NCBI GenBank assembly: GCA_910584595.1
Contig: CAJUBQ010000003.1
Span: 1-64,000 of the forward strand
From: an uncultured Eubacterium sp.
GTDB taxonomy: Bacteria > Bacillota > Clostridia > Lachnospirales > Lachnospiraceae
Reading direction: 5' to 3'
DNA: 64,000 nt
Part shown: piece after piece, positions 42,780 to 51,476 of the stretch
How positions within the stretch are numbered: position 1 is the first letter of the stretch
Layout: each line of letters opens with the position of its first letter
Made by a program: the position numbers and the translations under genes
The notes under the pieces: generated by a model
Database searches by the model: none
What the model saw: only the letters and a program-made list of their open reading frames with translations
What the model was told of the DNA's origin: nothing

Positions 42780-44177
42780 TTAATCTGTCTCATCTGTTTG
42801 TCTGTTATGATTTTTGATATATGCCTCTGCCTGTTCCAACAGATAAGTCCGTTCATTTTTCAGCGGCTCTTTCATCACCTGTTCCAAAAGCAGCTCCAGA
42901 ATTTCTCCAATCTGTCTGCCCGGCCTTATTCCTAAAGCTATCATATCCCGTCCCGTTACTGCAAGCTGCTTTAAGCTGATACAATCTCCTTTTTCTTTCA
43001 TAACCTTATACAGCTGCTCATAACGATCAATATACTCCAGCTTTTCCTTCTGCTGATACTCGCTTTGCGCCAAAACATCCGCTCGTTTCAGCGCAAATAT
43101 TGCAGGATACTGATCCTGCCCTGTTTTTACAACTGCACGCCGTATCTGTTCTTCTGTCAGCGGCGGATTGTAATCATGCCATCGCACAAGCGCACACACA
43201 TGATCCATCGTGTCACGGTCAAATTTCAAACGGCGAAAAATCTTTCTTGCCAATTCAGCGCTTTTTTCCGGATGCCCATAAAAATGATCGATTCCCTTTT
43301 CATCCGTTGTCTTACATAACGGCTTTGCAATATCATGAAACAATGCTGCAAGGCGTAAAATCTTATCCGGCGCAATATGACACATCGCAGTAATCGTATG
43401 CTCTCCCACAGTTTTGCAATGATGCGGATGATTCTGTCCTGTTTCCATCATACGATCAAATTCAGGCAGAATCACTCCTGAAATGCCAAGCTGATACAAC
43501 TCTTTCATATATTCGGGATGCGGAGATGCAACCAGCTTCACAAGCTCCGCCTGAATACGCTCCGCACTGATGCGGTTCAAATCATTCGCTAATCTGCGGA
43601 CTGCGTTTTGTGTACTTTGTTCCATCCGAAAATCCAGCTGTGCCGCAAATCGGACCGCACGCAGCATTCGAAGAGCATCTTCCTGAAACCGCTCCATCGG
43701 ATCTCCCACGCACCGAATCATTCCTGCCGCCAGATCACTTATTCCGTGAAATGCATCCACCAAACCATGCGTTTCATCATATGCCATCGCATTAATCGTA
43801 AAATCCCGCCTTTTTAAATCTTCCAGCAAACTCGGCGTAAAAATAACTTCTTTTGGATGCCTGCCATCCGTATACTCTCCATCAATCCGATACGTAGTGA
43901 CTTCAAATCCCTCTCGTCCTATGATAACGGTTACTGTTCCATGCTGCAGTCCGGTATCTGCCGTTTTGGGAAACAGCTCTTTTACCTGCGCAGGAACGGC
44001 AGAGGTCGTAATGTCCCAGTCTTTTGGCGTTCTTCCCAGCAAACTGTCACGAATACAGCCTCCGACCGCATATGCTTCATAACCATATGCATGCAGCCGA
44101 TCAAGAATCTGCTTCACCTTTTTGGGAAGGCATATGGCAGCATCCGTTCGAATCGTTATTTTCTTTTCTTTATTCAT
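42780..44177 (-). CDS. cca: CCA tRNA nucleotidyltransferase with HD domain
   Basis: 465 residues. Class II polymerase head with YAVGGCIRDSLLGRTPKDWD (residues ~36-55) and RRDFTINAMAYDE, and a C-terminal HD domain (LFHDIAKPLCKTTDEKGIDH, RWHDYNPPLT). It adds or repairs the CCA end of tRNAs; the HD part adds phosphodiesterase activity in some relatives. It lies 55 bp behind proS. Confidence 0.95.
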   Translation of the reverse strand: MNKEKKITIRTDAAICLPKKVKQILDRLHAYGYEAYAVGGCIRDSLLGRTPKDWDITTSAVPAQVKELFPKTADTGLQHGTVTVIIGREGFEVTTYRIDGEYTDGRHPKEVIFTPSLLEDLKRRDFTINAMAYDETHGLVDAFHGISDLAAGMIRCVGDPMERFQEDALRMLRAVRFAAQLDFRMEQSTQNAVRRLANDLNRISAERIQAELVKLVASPHPEYMKELYQLGISGVILPEFDRMMETGQNHPHHCKTVGEHTITAMCHIAPDKILRLAALFHDIAKPLCKTTDEKGIDHFYGHPEKSAELARKIFRRLKFDRDTMDHVCALVRWHDYNPPLTEEQIRRAVVKTGQDQYPAIFALKRADVLAQSEYQQKEKLEYIDRYEQLYKVMKEKGDCISLKQLAVTGRDMIALGIRPGRQIGEILELLLEQVMKEPLKNERTYLLEQAEAYIKNHNRQTDETD

Positions 44178-44232
44178 AACTTAATCATAATTTATTCCTG
44201 TTTTAATTCTTATTTTTTCACGGTTTCCTGTC

Positions 44233-45669
44233 TTAATATGCTTTTCCCCAGAATACCAGCTTCTTTGCCGGTCTGCCGCAGCAAACGCATACATCTGAAA
44301 TCTGCTCCTGCTCAAACGGCATGCAGCGTGAAGTTGCTGTTGTATCTTCTTTGATTTTGTCTTCACATGCCTGATCTCCACACCACATCGCACGAATAAA
44401 TCCAGGCTTTTGATCCAATGCCTTTTGGAACTCTTCGTATGTGGCTGCATCTGTGATATGGGAGTCCCTGTGCTCTTTTGCACGTTCATACATATCTGCC
44501 TGTATCGAATCTAATAGCTGTGCCAGCTTTAACGGCGCTTCTTCCAATGCAGTCTGGTATTTTTCTCTCGTGTCCCTGCGTACGAGTACGCACTGTCCCT
44601 TTTCCATATCTTTTGGACCAATTTCAATGCGAACCGGTATTCCTCGCATTTCCTGCTCTGAGAATTTCCACCCGGGACTCTTAGCGCTGTCGTCCACTTT
44701 TACACGGAACTGTTTTTTTAATGTTTCATACAGTTCATTTGCTTTTTCTAATACGCCTTCTTTCTGCTGCTGAATTGGAATTACCATCACCTGTGTCGGA
44801 GCAATTGCAGGCGGCAGTACAAGTCCGGAATCATCCCCGTGTACCATAATAATCGCACCGATAATTCGCGTGCTGAGTCCCCAGGATGTTTGATGTACAT
44901 ACTGCAGCTGATTATCCGGATCAGTATATTGAATCCCAAATGCTTTTGCAAATCCATCTCCAAAATTATGGCTGGTTCCTGACTGAAGCGCTTTTCCATC
45001 GTGCATAAGCGCTTCGATCGTATAAGTAGCTTCCGCTCCGGCAAATTTTTCTTTTTCTGTTTTCTGCCCGCGGATAACCGGAATCGCCAGAACTTCCTCG
45101 CAGAACTTTGCATATACGTTTAACATCTGCTCTGTGCGTTCCTGTGCTTCCTCTGCCGTAGCATGCGCCGTATGACCTTCCTGCCATAAAAATTCTCTGG
45201 ATCTTAAAAATGGTCTTGTTTCTTTCTCCCATCTTACAACAGAGCACCACTGGTTATACACTTTCGGAAGATCGCGGTAAGACTGTACATCATTTTTATA
45301 AAAATCACAAAACAGCGTTTCCGAAGTAGGTCTGACGCAAAGCCTTTCCTGCAGCATGTTTTGTCCGCCATGCGTCACCCAGGCCACTTCCGGCGCAAAT
45401 CCTTCTACATGATCCTTTTCTTTGTTCAAAAGACTTTCCGGAATAAACAGCGGCATATATACATTTTGTACACCGGTTTCTTTAAAACGCCGGTCCAGTT
45501 CGCGCTGAATATTTTCCCAAAGCGCATAACCTGCCGGTTTAATAATCATACACCCTTTCACAGAAGAATAATCGATCAATTCAGCTTTTTTTACCACATC
45601 TGTATACCATTGCGCAAAATCCTCCTGCATACTCGTAATGGATTCTACTAATTTCTTGTCTTTCGCCAT
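44233..45669 (-). CDS. proS: prolyl-tRNA synthetase (eukaryote/archaea-like type)
   Basis: 478 residues. Class II motifs are intact: motif 1 around GYALWENIQRELDRRFKETG, motif 2 TSETLFCDFYKNDVQSYRDL with RFLRSREFLWQEGHTAHAT, and motif 3 in GLSTRIIGAIIMVHGDDSGL. The C-terminal domain with CGDQACEDKIKE...CVCCGRPAKKLVFWGKAY carries Cys pairs for zinc and ends in the tyrosine typical of the ProS type 3 form. No T-box leader is present; it has its own consensus promoter. Confidence 0.95.
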   Translation of the reverse strand: MAKDKKLVESITSMQEDFAQWYTDVVKKAELIDYSSVKGCMIIKPAGYALWENIQRELDRRFKETGVQNVYMPLFIPESLLNKEKDHVEGFAPEVAWVTHGGQNMLQERLCVRPTSETLFCDFYKNDVQSYRDLPKVYNQWCSVVRWEKETRPFLRSREFLWQEGHTAHATAEEAQERTEQMLNVYAKFCEEVLAIPVIRGQKTEKEKFAGAEATYTIEALMHDGKALQSGTSHNFGDGFAKAFGIQYTDPDNQLQYVHQTSWGLSTRIIGAIIMVHGDDSGLVLPPAIAPTQVMVIPIQQQKEGVLEKANELYETLKKQFRVKVDDSAKSPGWKFSEQEMRGIPVRIEIGPKDMEKGQCVLVRRDTREKYQTALEEAPLKLAQLLDSIQADMYERAKEHRDSHITDAATYEEFQKALDQKPGFIRAMWCGDQACEDKIKEDTTATSRCMPFEQEQISDVCVCCGRPAKKLVFWGKAY

Positions 45670-45705
45670 GTTTTTCTCCTTACTTATGATTCTTATGATT
45701 GATTT

Positions 45706-45734
45706 ATTTTAGCGTCATATTTATTTTGTGTCAA
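45706..45734 (-). promoter_or_regulatory. promoter of proS
   Basis: Minus-strand TTGACA (45729-45734), 17-bp spacer, TAAAAT (45706-45711). Confidence 0.75.
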
Positions 45735-45756
45735 GCGGACATTCCAACATTCCCTT

Positions 45757-48261
45757 CTACTGATATGCTATATAAATTCCCCCGGCTGCCCGAAACCTCG
45801 CATCTGCCTCTTCGATCGTACTTTTCACCACTCCTCCTGCCTGCGGATCATACAGCCATACATTTAAGGCGTCATATCCCGTCACAAGCATCGTTTCCTG
45901 TGCTCCTGCCGCTGCCAAAACCGGCGTTGCACAGTTCACATAATAAAGAATCTGTGAAAGAGAACAGCCTTCAATCACGATTACTTCCCGCTCAGACAAC
46001 AGCGATTCCAAGATCCCCTGCGGGGTATCTCCCCTCTCCAGCAATTCCCCGGCGCTGACTTCAATGCCTTCATGTCTGAGCAATGCGCTGACGCATTTTA
46101 CAATGGATGAACCTAAAGCATCTGCATCCGAAGGCTGCACTTCCGGAGATACCTGTACATTTTTTCGTGCGCGCTTCCAAATATAATTTTGCTTTTCATC
46201 TACTACAACTCCCATAAACTCGTCCGCACTGCGAATGGCATCTGCAACCACTGTCGTGGCTGCCGTTACTTTTCCTTTTGCATAAGCAAAGTACATGCGC
46301 TGGTCTTGCGCAGATTTTAAAGCTATTTTTTTATCTTCCTGATTTAAAATCTGCTTTGCAGCGACATAAACCGGCGGATTTTCTTTTTTCATCTCTGAAA
46401 GCGTCAGCTGCATCTGCGTCTGCTTTACTTCTGTAACCGTAGAGTGAATGATTTTTTGCACTTCATCTTCCTGCGTGCGATTGACAATGGAATCCTGCGG
46501 AGCCTGCACATAGCCTCCTTCTTTTGCCATTAGCCGCTGCATAATAAGTACGCCGTTCACAAACTCCACACTGTCAATAAAATACCCTTTTTTCCGGTAT
46601 TTTTTTAACACTTCCATATTGGATGTATTTACGATACGAAGCGCATACATTGGCGTCTGCCGAATGCCTGCCATTCCACCCGACCTATGTTTATCCGATG
46701 CAATGCCATACACAAGATCCTCCTGCAAAAATCCAAGCACCTGCAAAGACTCGCCGCCTTTTACATTAATTTTGCGAATTTGCGCTGTTTCCAGATCCAT
46801 GACCGATATTTCATGGGCATCGTGATCTGATATCCATGAAAAATACCGGTTTGACTCTGATACAGCATACTGGTCTTCTTCCAATTTCGAAGCGACCTCT
46901 TCCATTTCCATCGAAGTCAAATCAATATGGTATACCGTCCCGTTAAACAGCAAATAAATATCTCCTGCTGCATTTTCATACAATAACTTCCCAATCTCTG
47001 CCTGCAATATTTGATAAGATTGGTCAAATGATAAAAACAGTTTTTCTTCATTTGTATTTGCCTGACTGGCATAATGCAAAAAGCAAATGCCCATCTCTCC
47101 TTCATGAATTCCACGGTTCATATATCCGTATACTACATAATCTATATCACCTGCTTCATCCACATTCAGGATCCTGATATCATGCTGCATATTATTTTCA
47201 CGTGGTTCAATTCCTTCATGTCCGCGAAAGCTAAATACCTCTGCCAGTCTGTGAAACGACTGATTGTAACTCCAAAGATCTCCTTCCTGCACAAAACAAG
47301 TGACTGTTTTTGACTCATTCTGCATATATTCAATCTCTTTTGAACGAATGCCAAGCTGCAAATAATTTTCATACAGAAAATCATTTTCTCCGTTAAAAAT
47401 CTGATTCATTGTCCGCTCAAAATTCAGCAGATACATCCGTTCATTCGTATAACGGATCCGATAATACTCCTCCACATTATAATATTCCAGTTCCCCTTTA
47501 TTCTCATGAGATGTTACAACATAATTCAGCAAAATCACATTATAGGAACTGTTCATTTCTTTTACAGACGGTACAGGCGTCGTAAGCCTGTCACATTTAA
47601 AGTCAGCCCAATTTGCCTGCATCAGGCTCGAATGAATCGTTACTTTATGCAGTGTCGAATTATCTCCGGACGCATTCGGCTCCCAATAAGTAGTGAGCTC
47701 GTCCGGTGTATCTGAAAACGTAAGTTCACTGATCTGCTGTGCAAATTGAACGCTTTCTGCTACATAACAGTCTCTTGCATCTGCGATTCTTGTATAATAG
47801 TAACAAATCGTTTCATCCTGTCTTAGCTTTAATGTCAATATATACTCTCTGGACTGTTCCAACAGGCTTTGCACCGGAATGCTTGTCCGTATTTGTCCTT
47901 CACTTTCTTCAAAAGACGAAATATTGCCGTCTGAAATCAGACGTTCCCCGTCTATACTGCGGATTTCATATGAAATCTCATCGATCTGATACCCATATGT
48001 CCGTATCTGAAGCGGGACTTCCCTGCTGCTGGAAAGCGGCGTAATCGTATCCCGCATGCCAATCGCATTCATCTGCGATGTATATCCATGCAGTTCATTA
48101 ATCTGCTCATCCTCATTGTACAATACTATGACAGGCAGTGTTGCCGCTTCCATTTCTGTCGTCAAATCCATCTGGTTTTTATTTGTTACATTACCGGATA
48201 TTACCAGCGTTAAAATAAATATGATCGTCAGCGCTGCTGCCTTGATTAATCCTTTTTTCAT
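45757..48261 (-). CDS. large exported protein with degenerate C39-like C-terminal domain
   Basis: 834 residues from the ATG at 48261 with AAAGGA upstream. One N-terminal membrane helix (IKAAALTIIFILTLVISGNV) and then all extracellular; the middle resembles a beta-propeller or beta-rich sensor (YLLFNGTVYHIDLTSMEMEE, SVMDLETAQIRKINVKGGES). The last ~115 residues (SSIVKCVSALLRHEGIEVSA ... LVTGYDALNVWLYDPQAGGV) resemble peptidase C39-like domains. The cysteine is in SIVKCVSAL, but the expected histidine before VTGYD is Met, so it is probably inactive. Function unknown. Confidence 0.65.
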   Translation of the reverse strand: MKKGLIKAAALTIIFILTLVISGNVTNKNQMDLTTEMEAATLPVIVLYNEDEQINELHGYTSQMNAIGMRDTITPLSSSREVPLQIRTYGYQIDEISYEIRSIDGERLISDGNISSFEESEGQIRTSIPVQSLLEQSREYILTLKLRQDETICYYYTRIADARDCYVAESVQFAQQISELTFSDTPDELTTYWEPNASGDNSTLHKVTIHSSLMQANWADFKCDRLTTPVPSVKEMNSSYNVILLNYVVTSHENKGELEYYNVEEYYRIRYTNERMYLLNFERTMNQIFNGENDFLYENYLQLGIRSKEIEYMQNESKTVTCFVQEGDLWSYNQSFHRLAEVFSFRGHEGIEPRENNMQHDIRILNVDEAGDIDYVVYGYMNRGIHEGEMGICFLHYASQANTNEEKLFLSFDQSYQILQAEIGKLLYENAAGDIYLLFNGTVYHIDLTSMEMEEVASKLEEDQYAVSESNRYFSWISDHDAHEISVMDLETAQIRKINVKGGESLQVLGFLQEDLVYGIASDKHRSGGMAGIRQTPMYALRIVNTSNMEVLKKYRKKGYFIDSVEFVNGVLIMQRLMAKEGGYVQAPQDSIVNRTQEDEVQKIIHSTVTEVKQTQMQLTLSEMKKENPPVYVAAKQILNQEDKKIALKSAQDQRMYFAYAKGKVTAATTVVADAIRSADEFMGVVVDEKQNYIWKRARKNVQVSPEVQPSDADALGSSIVKCVSALLRHEGIEVSAGELLERGDTPQGILESLLSEREVIVIEGCSLSQILYYVNCATPVLAAAGAQETMLVTGYDALNVWLYDPQAGGVVKSTIEEADARFRAAGGIYIAYQ

Positions 48262-48304
48262 CAGTTTTTCCTTTCGTAAATAGATACCGGACAGAAATGC
48301 AAAC

Positions 48305-48348
48305 GAATCCGGCGCCTTTTCATGCGCCGGCGGCGTAGCGCCGGATTC
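48305..48348. repeat. GC-rich hairpin between coat-like gene and exported protein
   Basis: GAATCCGGCGC (48305-48315) pairs with 48338-48348, and a further GCGCCGG lies in the loop. There is no U-tract. It may be an attenuator or a processing site between the two genes. Confidence 0.5.
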
Positions 48349-48361
48349 ATTCAGATTGCTG

Positions 48362-48934
48362 TTACCACCAGCGACGGCAGCGGTTGTGTCTGCACCGTCT
48401 TTTATACATCTCATTATAAAGCAGCACTTCAATCAGATTTCCAAGTCCCGGATTATGTGACGGCGGCCTGCCTGGCGGTGGTGGCGGCGGATATGGCGGC
48501 CTGCCCGGCGGTGGCGGTGGTGGAAACGGCGGTCTGCCTGGTGGCGGCGGATATGGCGGTCTGCCTGGCGGTCCCGGATTCCACCTAAAGTCAAGTTCTT
48601 CTACCTGTTTCGCTTCAAGTTCCGGTTCTGTCTGCTCCTGTGGTTTGGAAGCAAGCAGATAAATCCTGTCACAGATTACTTTTAACATGACTCTGTCCGG
48701 ATATTCATCAAACATCATACTGCCTTCATATTCCAGCTTATCGCACTCTTCTTCTACAAGCTTTTGAATGCGTTTTGCTTCCTCCGGATACAGCTCCTTC
48801 ATACGTTCCATATCCCGTTCATATTCCATCTCGGTCATATAAATATTCTGAATCGGATAGCTCATATAAAACGGCATCTGAGGCGCGTATTGGTACTGCT
48901 GCATACGTATAAACTGTTCCTGCTTATGATCCAC
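48362..48934 (-). CDS. proline-rich protein, spore-coat-like
   Basis: 190 residues starting at a GTG at 48934 with AGGAG eight bases upstream. An N-terminal Tyr/Met/Gln-rich part (MPFYMSYPIQNIYMTEMEYE), a helical charged part with VMLKVICDRIYLLAS, then residues ~118-160 made of PGRPPYPPPPPP repeats and a basic, cysteine-containing end RRCRHNRCRRWW. Pro-rich and Tyr-rich repeats resemble spore coat proteins. No signal peptide. The assignment as coat protein is inferred from composition. Confidence 0.6.
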   Translation of the reverse strand: MDHKQEQFIRMQQYQYAPQMPFYMSYPIQNIYMTEMEYERDMERMKELYPEEAKRIQKLVEEECDKLEYEGSMMFDEYPDRVMLKVICDRIYLLASKPQEQTEPELEAKQVEELDFRWNPGPPGRPPYPPPPGRPPFPPPPPPGRPPYPPPPPPGRPPSHNPGLGNLIEVLLYNEMYKRRCRHNRCRRWW

Positions 48935-49287
48935 GTGTCTGTCTCCTGCATTTCGTTAATAACAATATATGCCGGAACCAAACTTATGGTTACCATATCA
49001 AAGGGTATTTCAGTAAATTATAACCATCCTGCGGCAATTTATACCAAAGCAGAAAGATACCGGTATCCGTCTTGTAATTATAGATGATTATAACGCACAA
49101 AAAGCCTTGTTTCAAGGCAATTTACGTTGAATTAAAAAATGGTTTATTCATAATATCCCGAATTTAAGCAAATCTTAAGAATTTTTTATGATTTTTACCG
49201 ATTGATTTTTTGTCGATTAGGATATATTTTATTCTCAGTCAGAATAAAGTGATGTTAAGAAATTACCGGAGGAGGTTTTCCGTATTT
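48935..49287. other. 353-bp intergenic region before the LTA-synthase gene
   Basis: No gene. A hairpin GCCTTG-TTT-CAAGGC (49104-49118) precedes AU-rich sequence, with U-run on the minus strand, so it may stop antisense transcription. A promoter for the plus-strand gene lies at 49202-49230. Confidence 0.45.
49202..49230 (+). promoter_or_regulatory. possible promoter of the LTA-synthase-like gene
   Basis: TTGATT (49202-49207), 17-bp spacer, TATTTT (49225-49230), 58 bp before the start codon. Confidence 0.4.
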
Positions 49288-51429
49288 ATGAAAAAAATTT
49301 ATAAAAATAAATGGCGTAAGCAGGAACATACCGTTGGAACAGCAAAACGCGATTATAGCCGCCAAATTGCTTTTCTGAACCGTTACTCTATTTTGTTCCA
49401 CGCGCTATTGTCATGTATGCTTGTGTTCATTATTGAAATATGCTCCAGACGCTCCCTTGTGGATGCCTGCGTTTTCTTAGGCAGCCATGCGTTTGCATTT
49501 TTATTTAACGCGTTGATTATCTTTTTTACATTGTCTGTTGTTTACCTGTTCCGACGCAGAATGCTTATGCGTATTATCATCAGCTGCGTCTGGCTGCTGC
49601 TCGGCATTATCAACGGCTGTGTATTATCCCAGCGTGTGACTCCGTTTGGCTATACGGACTTAAAGTGTATTTCTGATCTGTTAACTATGACGAATACACA
49701 GTATTTTACAAAAACACAGGAAATATGCGTCGTTATTTTATTAAGCATATTAGTAATATTTTTAGTGGTTCTCGCATTAAAAGGACCAAAATTCCAGGGA
49801 CATCCGCATAAAATCCGCGCTGTGTTCTTTTGTGCAGGGATGGGAGTTTTCATGTCATTTGCAACAACAATGGCACACAGCTCTGAGCAAATGGCTTCCT
49901 ATTTTGCCAATATTGCACAGGGATATTCTGACTATGGTTTTGTATATGGCTTTTCATCCAGTGTTATGGATCGCGGCATGAACAAACCGGATGATTACTC
50001 AGAGTCAACGATTAAAGCAATCACACAGTCTGTCGCACAGGCAAAAGAAGATGCTTCTTCTTACACAGTAGCTAAGTCGGATCAGATTGTATCTGATTCT
50101 GTCAATAAACAGCAGCCAAACGTTATCTGTGTTTTGCTGGAATCTTTTATGGACCCGACAGAAATCAATTTTATGGAACTGTCAAAAGACCCGATTCCAA
50201 ATTTTCGGGCATTAAGTGATAATTTTACATCCGGCTATCTGACCGTACCTGTCGTCGGCGCCGGAACTGCTAACTCAGAATTTGAAGTACTGACCGGTAT
50301 GAACCTGCGTTTTTTCGGCACCGGTGAATACCCATATAAAACCATTTTAAAAGAAACAAACTGTGAAAGTATTGCTTCTGACTTGTCAAAGCAAGGTTAC
50401 GGCACACACGTTGTCCACAATAACGGCGGTAATTTTTACAGCCGGACAAATGCCTTTTCACAGTTCGGATTTGATACATTTATCAGTAAAGAAATGATGA
50501 ATATCCAGGAATATACACCGCTTGGTTCATGGCCGACCGATGATATTCTGATCGGTGAAACAAAAAAAGCTCTGGATTCGACACCGGACCGGTCCGACTT
50601 TGTATACACCATTACCGTACAGGGCCATGGCAGCTACCCGGACGAAAAAGTCATCCAAAATCCTGAAATTACAGTATCGGGTGCGGAATCAGAAGAAAAA
50701 AATAATCAGTGGGAATATTATGTGAATCAAATTCACGAAGTAGATAAATTTATTAAAAATCTCACAGATATGCTATCCGAAAGAGATGAAAATACGATTC
50801 TTGTCCTGTTTGGCGACCATCTTCCTACTATGGGGCTTACCGACGAGGATTTAAAATCCGGTGATATTTTTAAGACCAAATATGCAACATGGAACAATTT
50901 TGGACTGGAACAAAAAGATGCGGATCTGGCTGCATATCAGCTGCTTGCCTATACGACAGAACAGGCCGGCATCCATGAAGGCACCATTTTTACGTATCAT
51001 CAGGCCGAAGAGTATGATACAGATAACGAGCAGTATCAGAGCAATCTGGAAAATCTGCAGTATGATATTCTTTACGGCGAACGCTATTGCTACGACGGCA
51101 AAGATTTATATCCGGCTTCTGACCTGCAGATGGGTGTTGACCAGACGCATCTGAAACACTATCGTAAAAATACTGATGGCAGTTTATCCATCTTCGGTGA
51201 CCATTTTACAAACTGGAGCCGCATTTATATCAATGATGAAAAAATATCTACCACTTTTGTATCGGACAAAGAACTGCTTTTGTCTGCAGATCATGCATCT
51301 GATTTAGCAAACGGCGATATTTTAAAAGTATGTCAGGTTGGTTCCAGCAATACGATCTTCCGCACAACTGAAAACTCTCTCATTTATTACGGTGCGCAAG
51401 ACGACAGTATGCAGACTCAATCCGAATAA
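49288..51429 (+). CDS. LTA synthase-like membrane sulfatase-fold enzyme
   Basis: 713 residues from the ATG at 49288 (GGAGGAGG upstream). Five membrane helices in the first ~190 residues, then an extracellular sulfatase domain. ICVLLESFMDPT, the nucleophilic threonine in VVGAGTANSEFEVLTG (~327), HVVHNNGGNFYSR and LFGDHLPT (~508) match the LtaS family, which transfers glycerol phosphate from phosphatidylglycerol to growing teichoic acid. After ~600 there is an extra beta-rich domain (HYRKNTDGSLSIFGDHFTNW) with an IPT-like pattern, absent from Bacillus LtaS. Function in LTA or other polymer cannot be told. Confidence 0.88.
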   Translation: MKKIYKNKWRKQEHTVGTAKRDYSRQIAFLNRYSILFHALLSCMLVFIIEICSRRSLVDACVFLGSHAFAFLFNALIIFFTLSVVYLFRRRMLMRIIISCVWLLLGIINGCVLSQRVTPFGYTDLKCISDLLTMTNTQYFTKTQEICVVILLSILVIFLVVLALKGPKFQGHPHKIRAVFFCAGMGVFMSFATTMAHSSEQMASYFANIAQGYSDYGFVYGFSSSVMDRGMNKPDDYSESTIKAITQSVAQAKEDASSYTVAKSDQIVSDSVNKQQPNVICVLLESFMDPTEINFMELSKDPIPNFRALSDNFTSGYLTVPVVGAGTANSEFEVLTGMNLRFFGTGEYPYKTILKETNCESIASDLSKQGYGTHVVHNNGGNFYSRTNAFSQFGFDTFISKEMMNIQEYTPLGSWPTDDILIGETKKALDSTPDRSDFVYTITVQGHGSYPDEKVIQNPEITVSGAESEEKNNQWEYYVNQIHEVDKFIKNLTDMLSERDENTILVLFGDHLPTMGLTDEDLKSGDIFKTKYATWNNFGLEQKDADLAAYQLLAYTTEQAGIHEGTIFTYHQAEEYDTDNEQYQSNLENLQYDILYGERYCYDGKDLYPASDLQMGVDQTHLKHYRKNTDGSLSIFGDHFTNWSRIYINDEKISTTFVSDKELLLSADHASDLANGDILKVCQVGSSNTIFRTTENSLIYYGAQDDSMQTQSE

Positions 51430-51436
51430 GAAGCAC

Positions 51437-51473
51437 AAAAGGGAATGGAAATTGTAATTTTCCATTCCCTTTT
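51437..51473. terminator. bidirectional terminator between LTA-synthase-like gene and fbp
   Basis: AAAAGGGAATGGAAA (51437-51451) pairs with 51458-51473 around a 6-base loop. T-runs on both strands serve both convergent genes. Confidence 0.85.
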
Positions 51474-51476
51474 GCC

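Noticed and set aside
45670..45756. T-box leader upstream of proS
   Set aside because: Only ~35 bases separate the promoter from the start codon, too short for a T-box.
48262..48432. longer N-terminus for the 834-residue exported protein (891 residues)
   Set aside because: The upstream extension has no membrane or signal features, reads back through the end of the coat-like gene and a GC-rich hairpin, and the ATG at 48261 has a good ribosome binding site.
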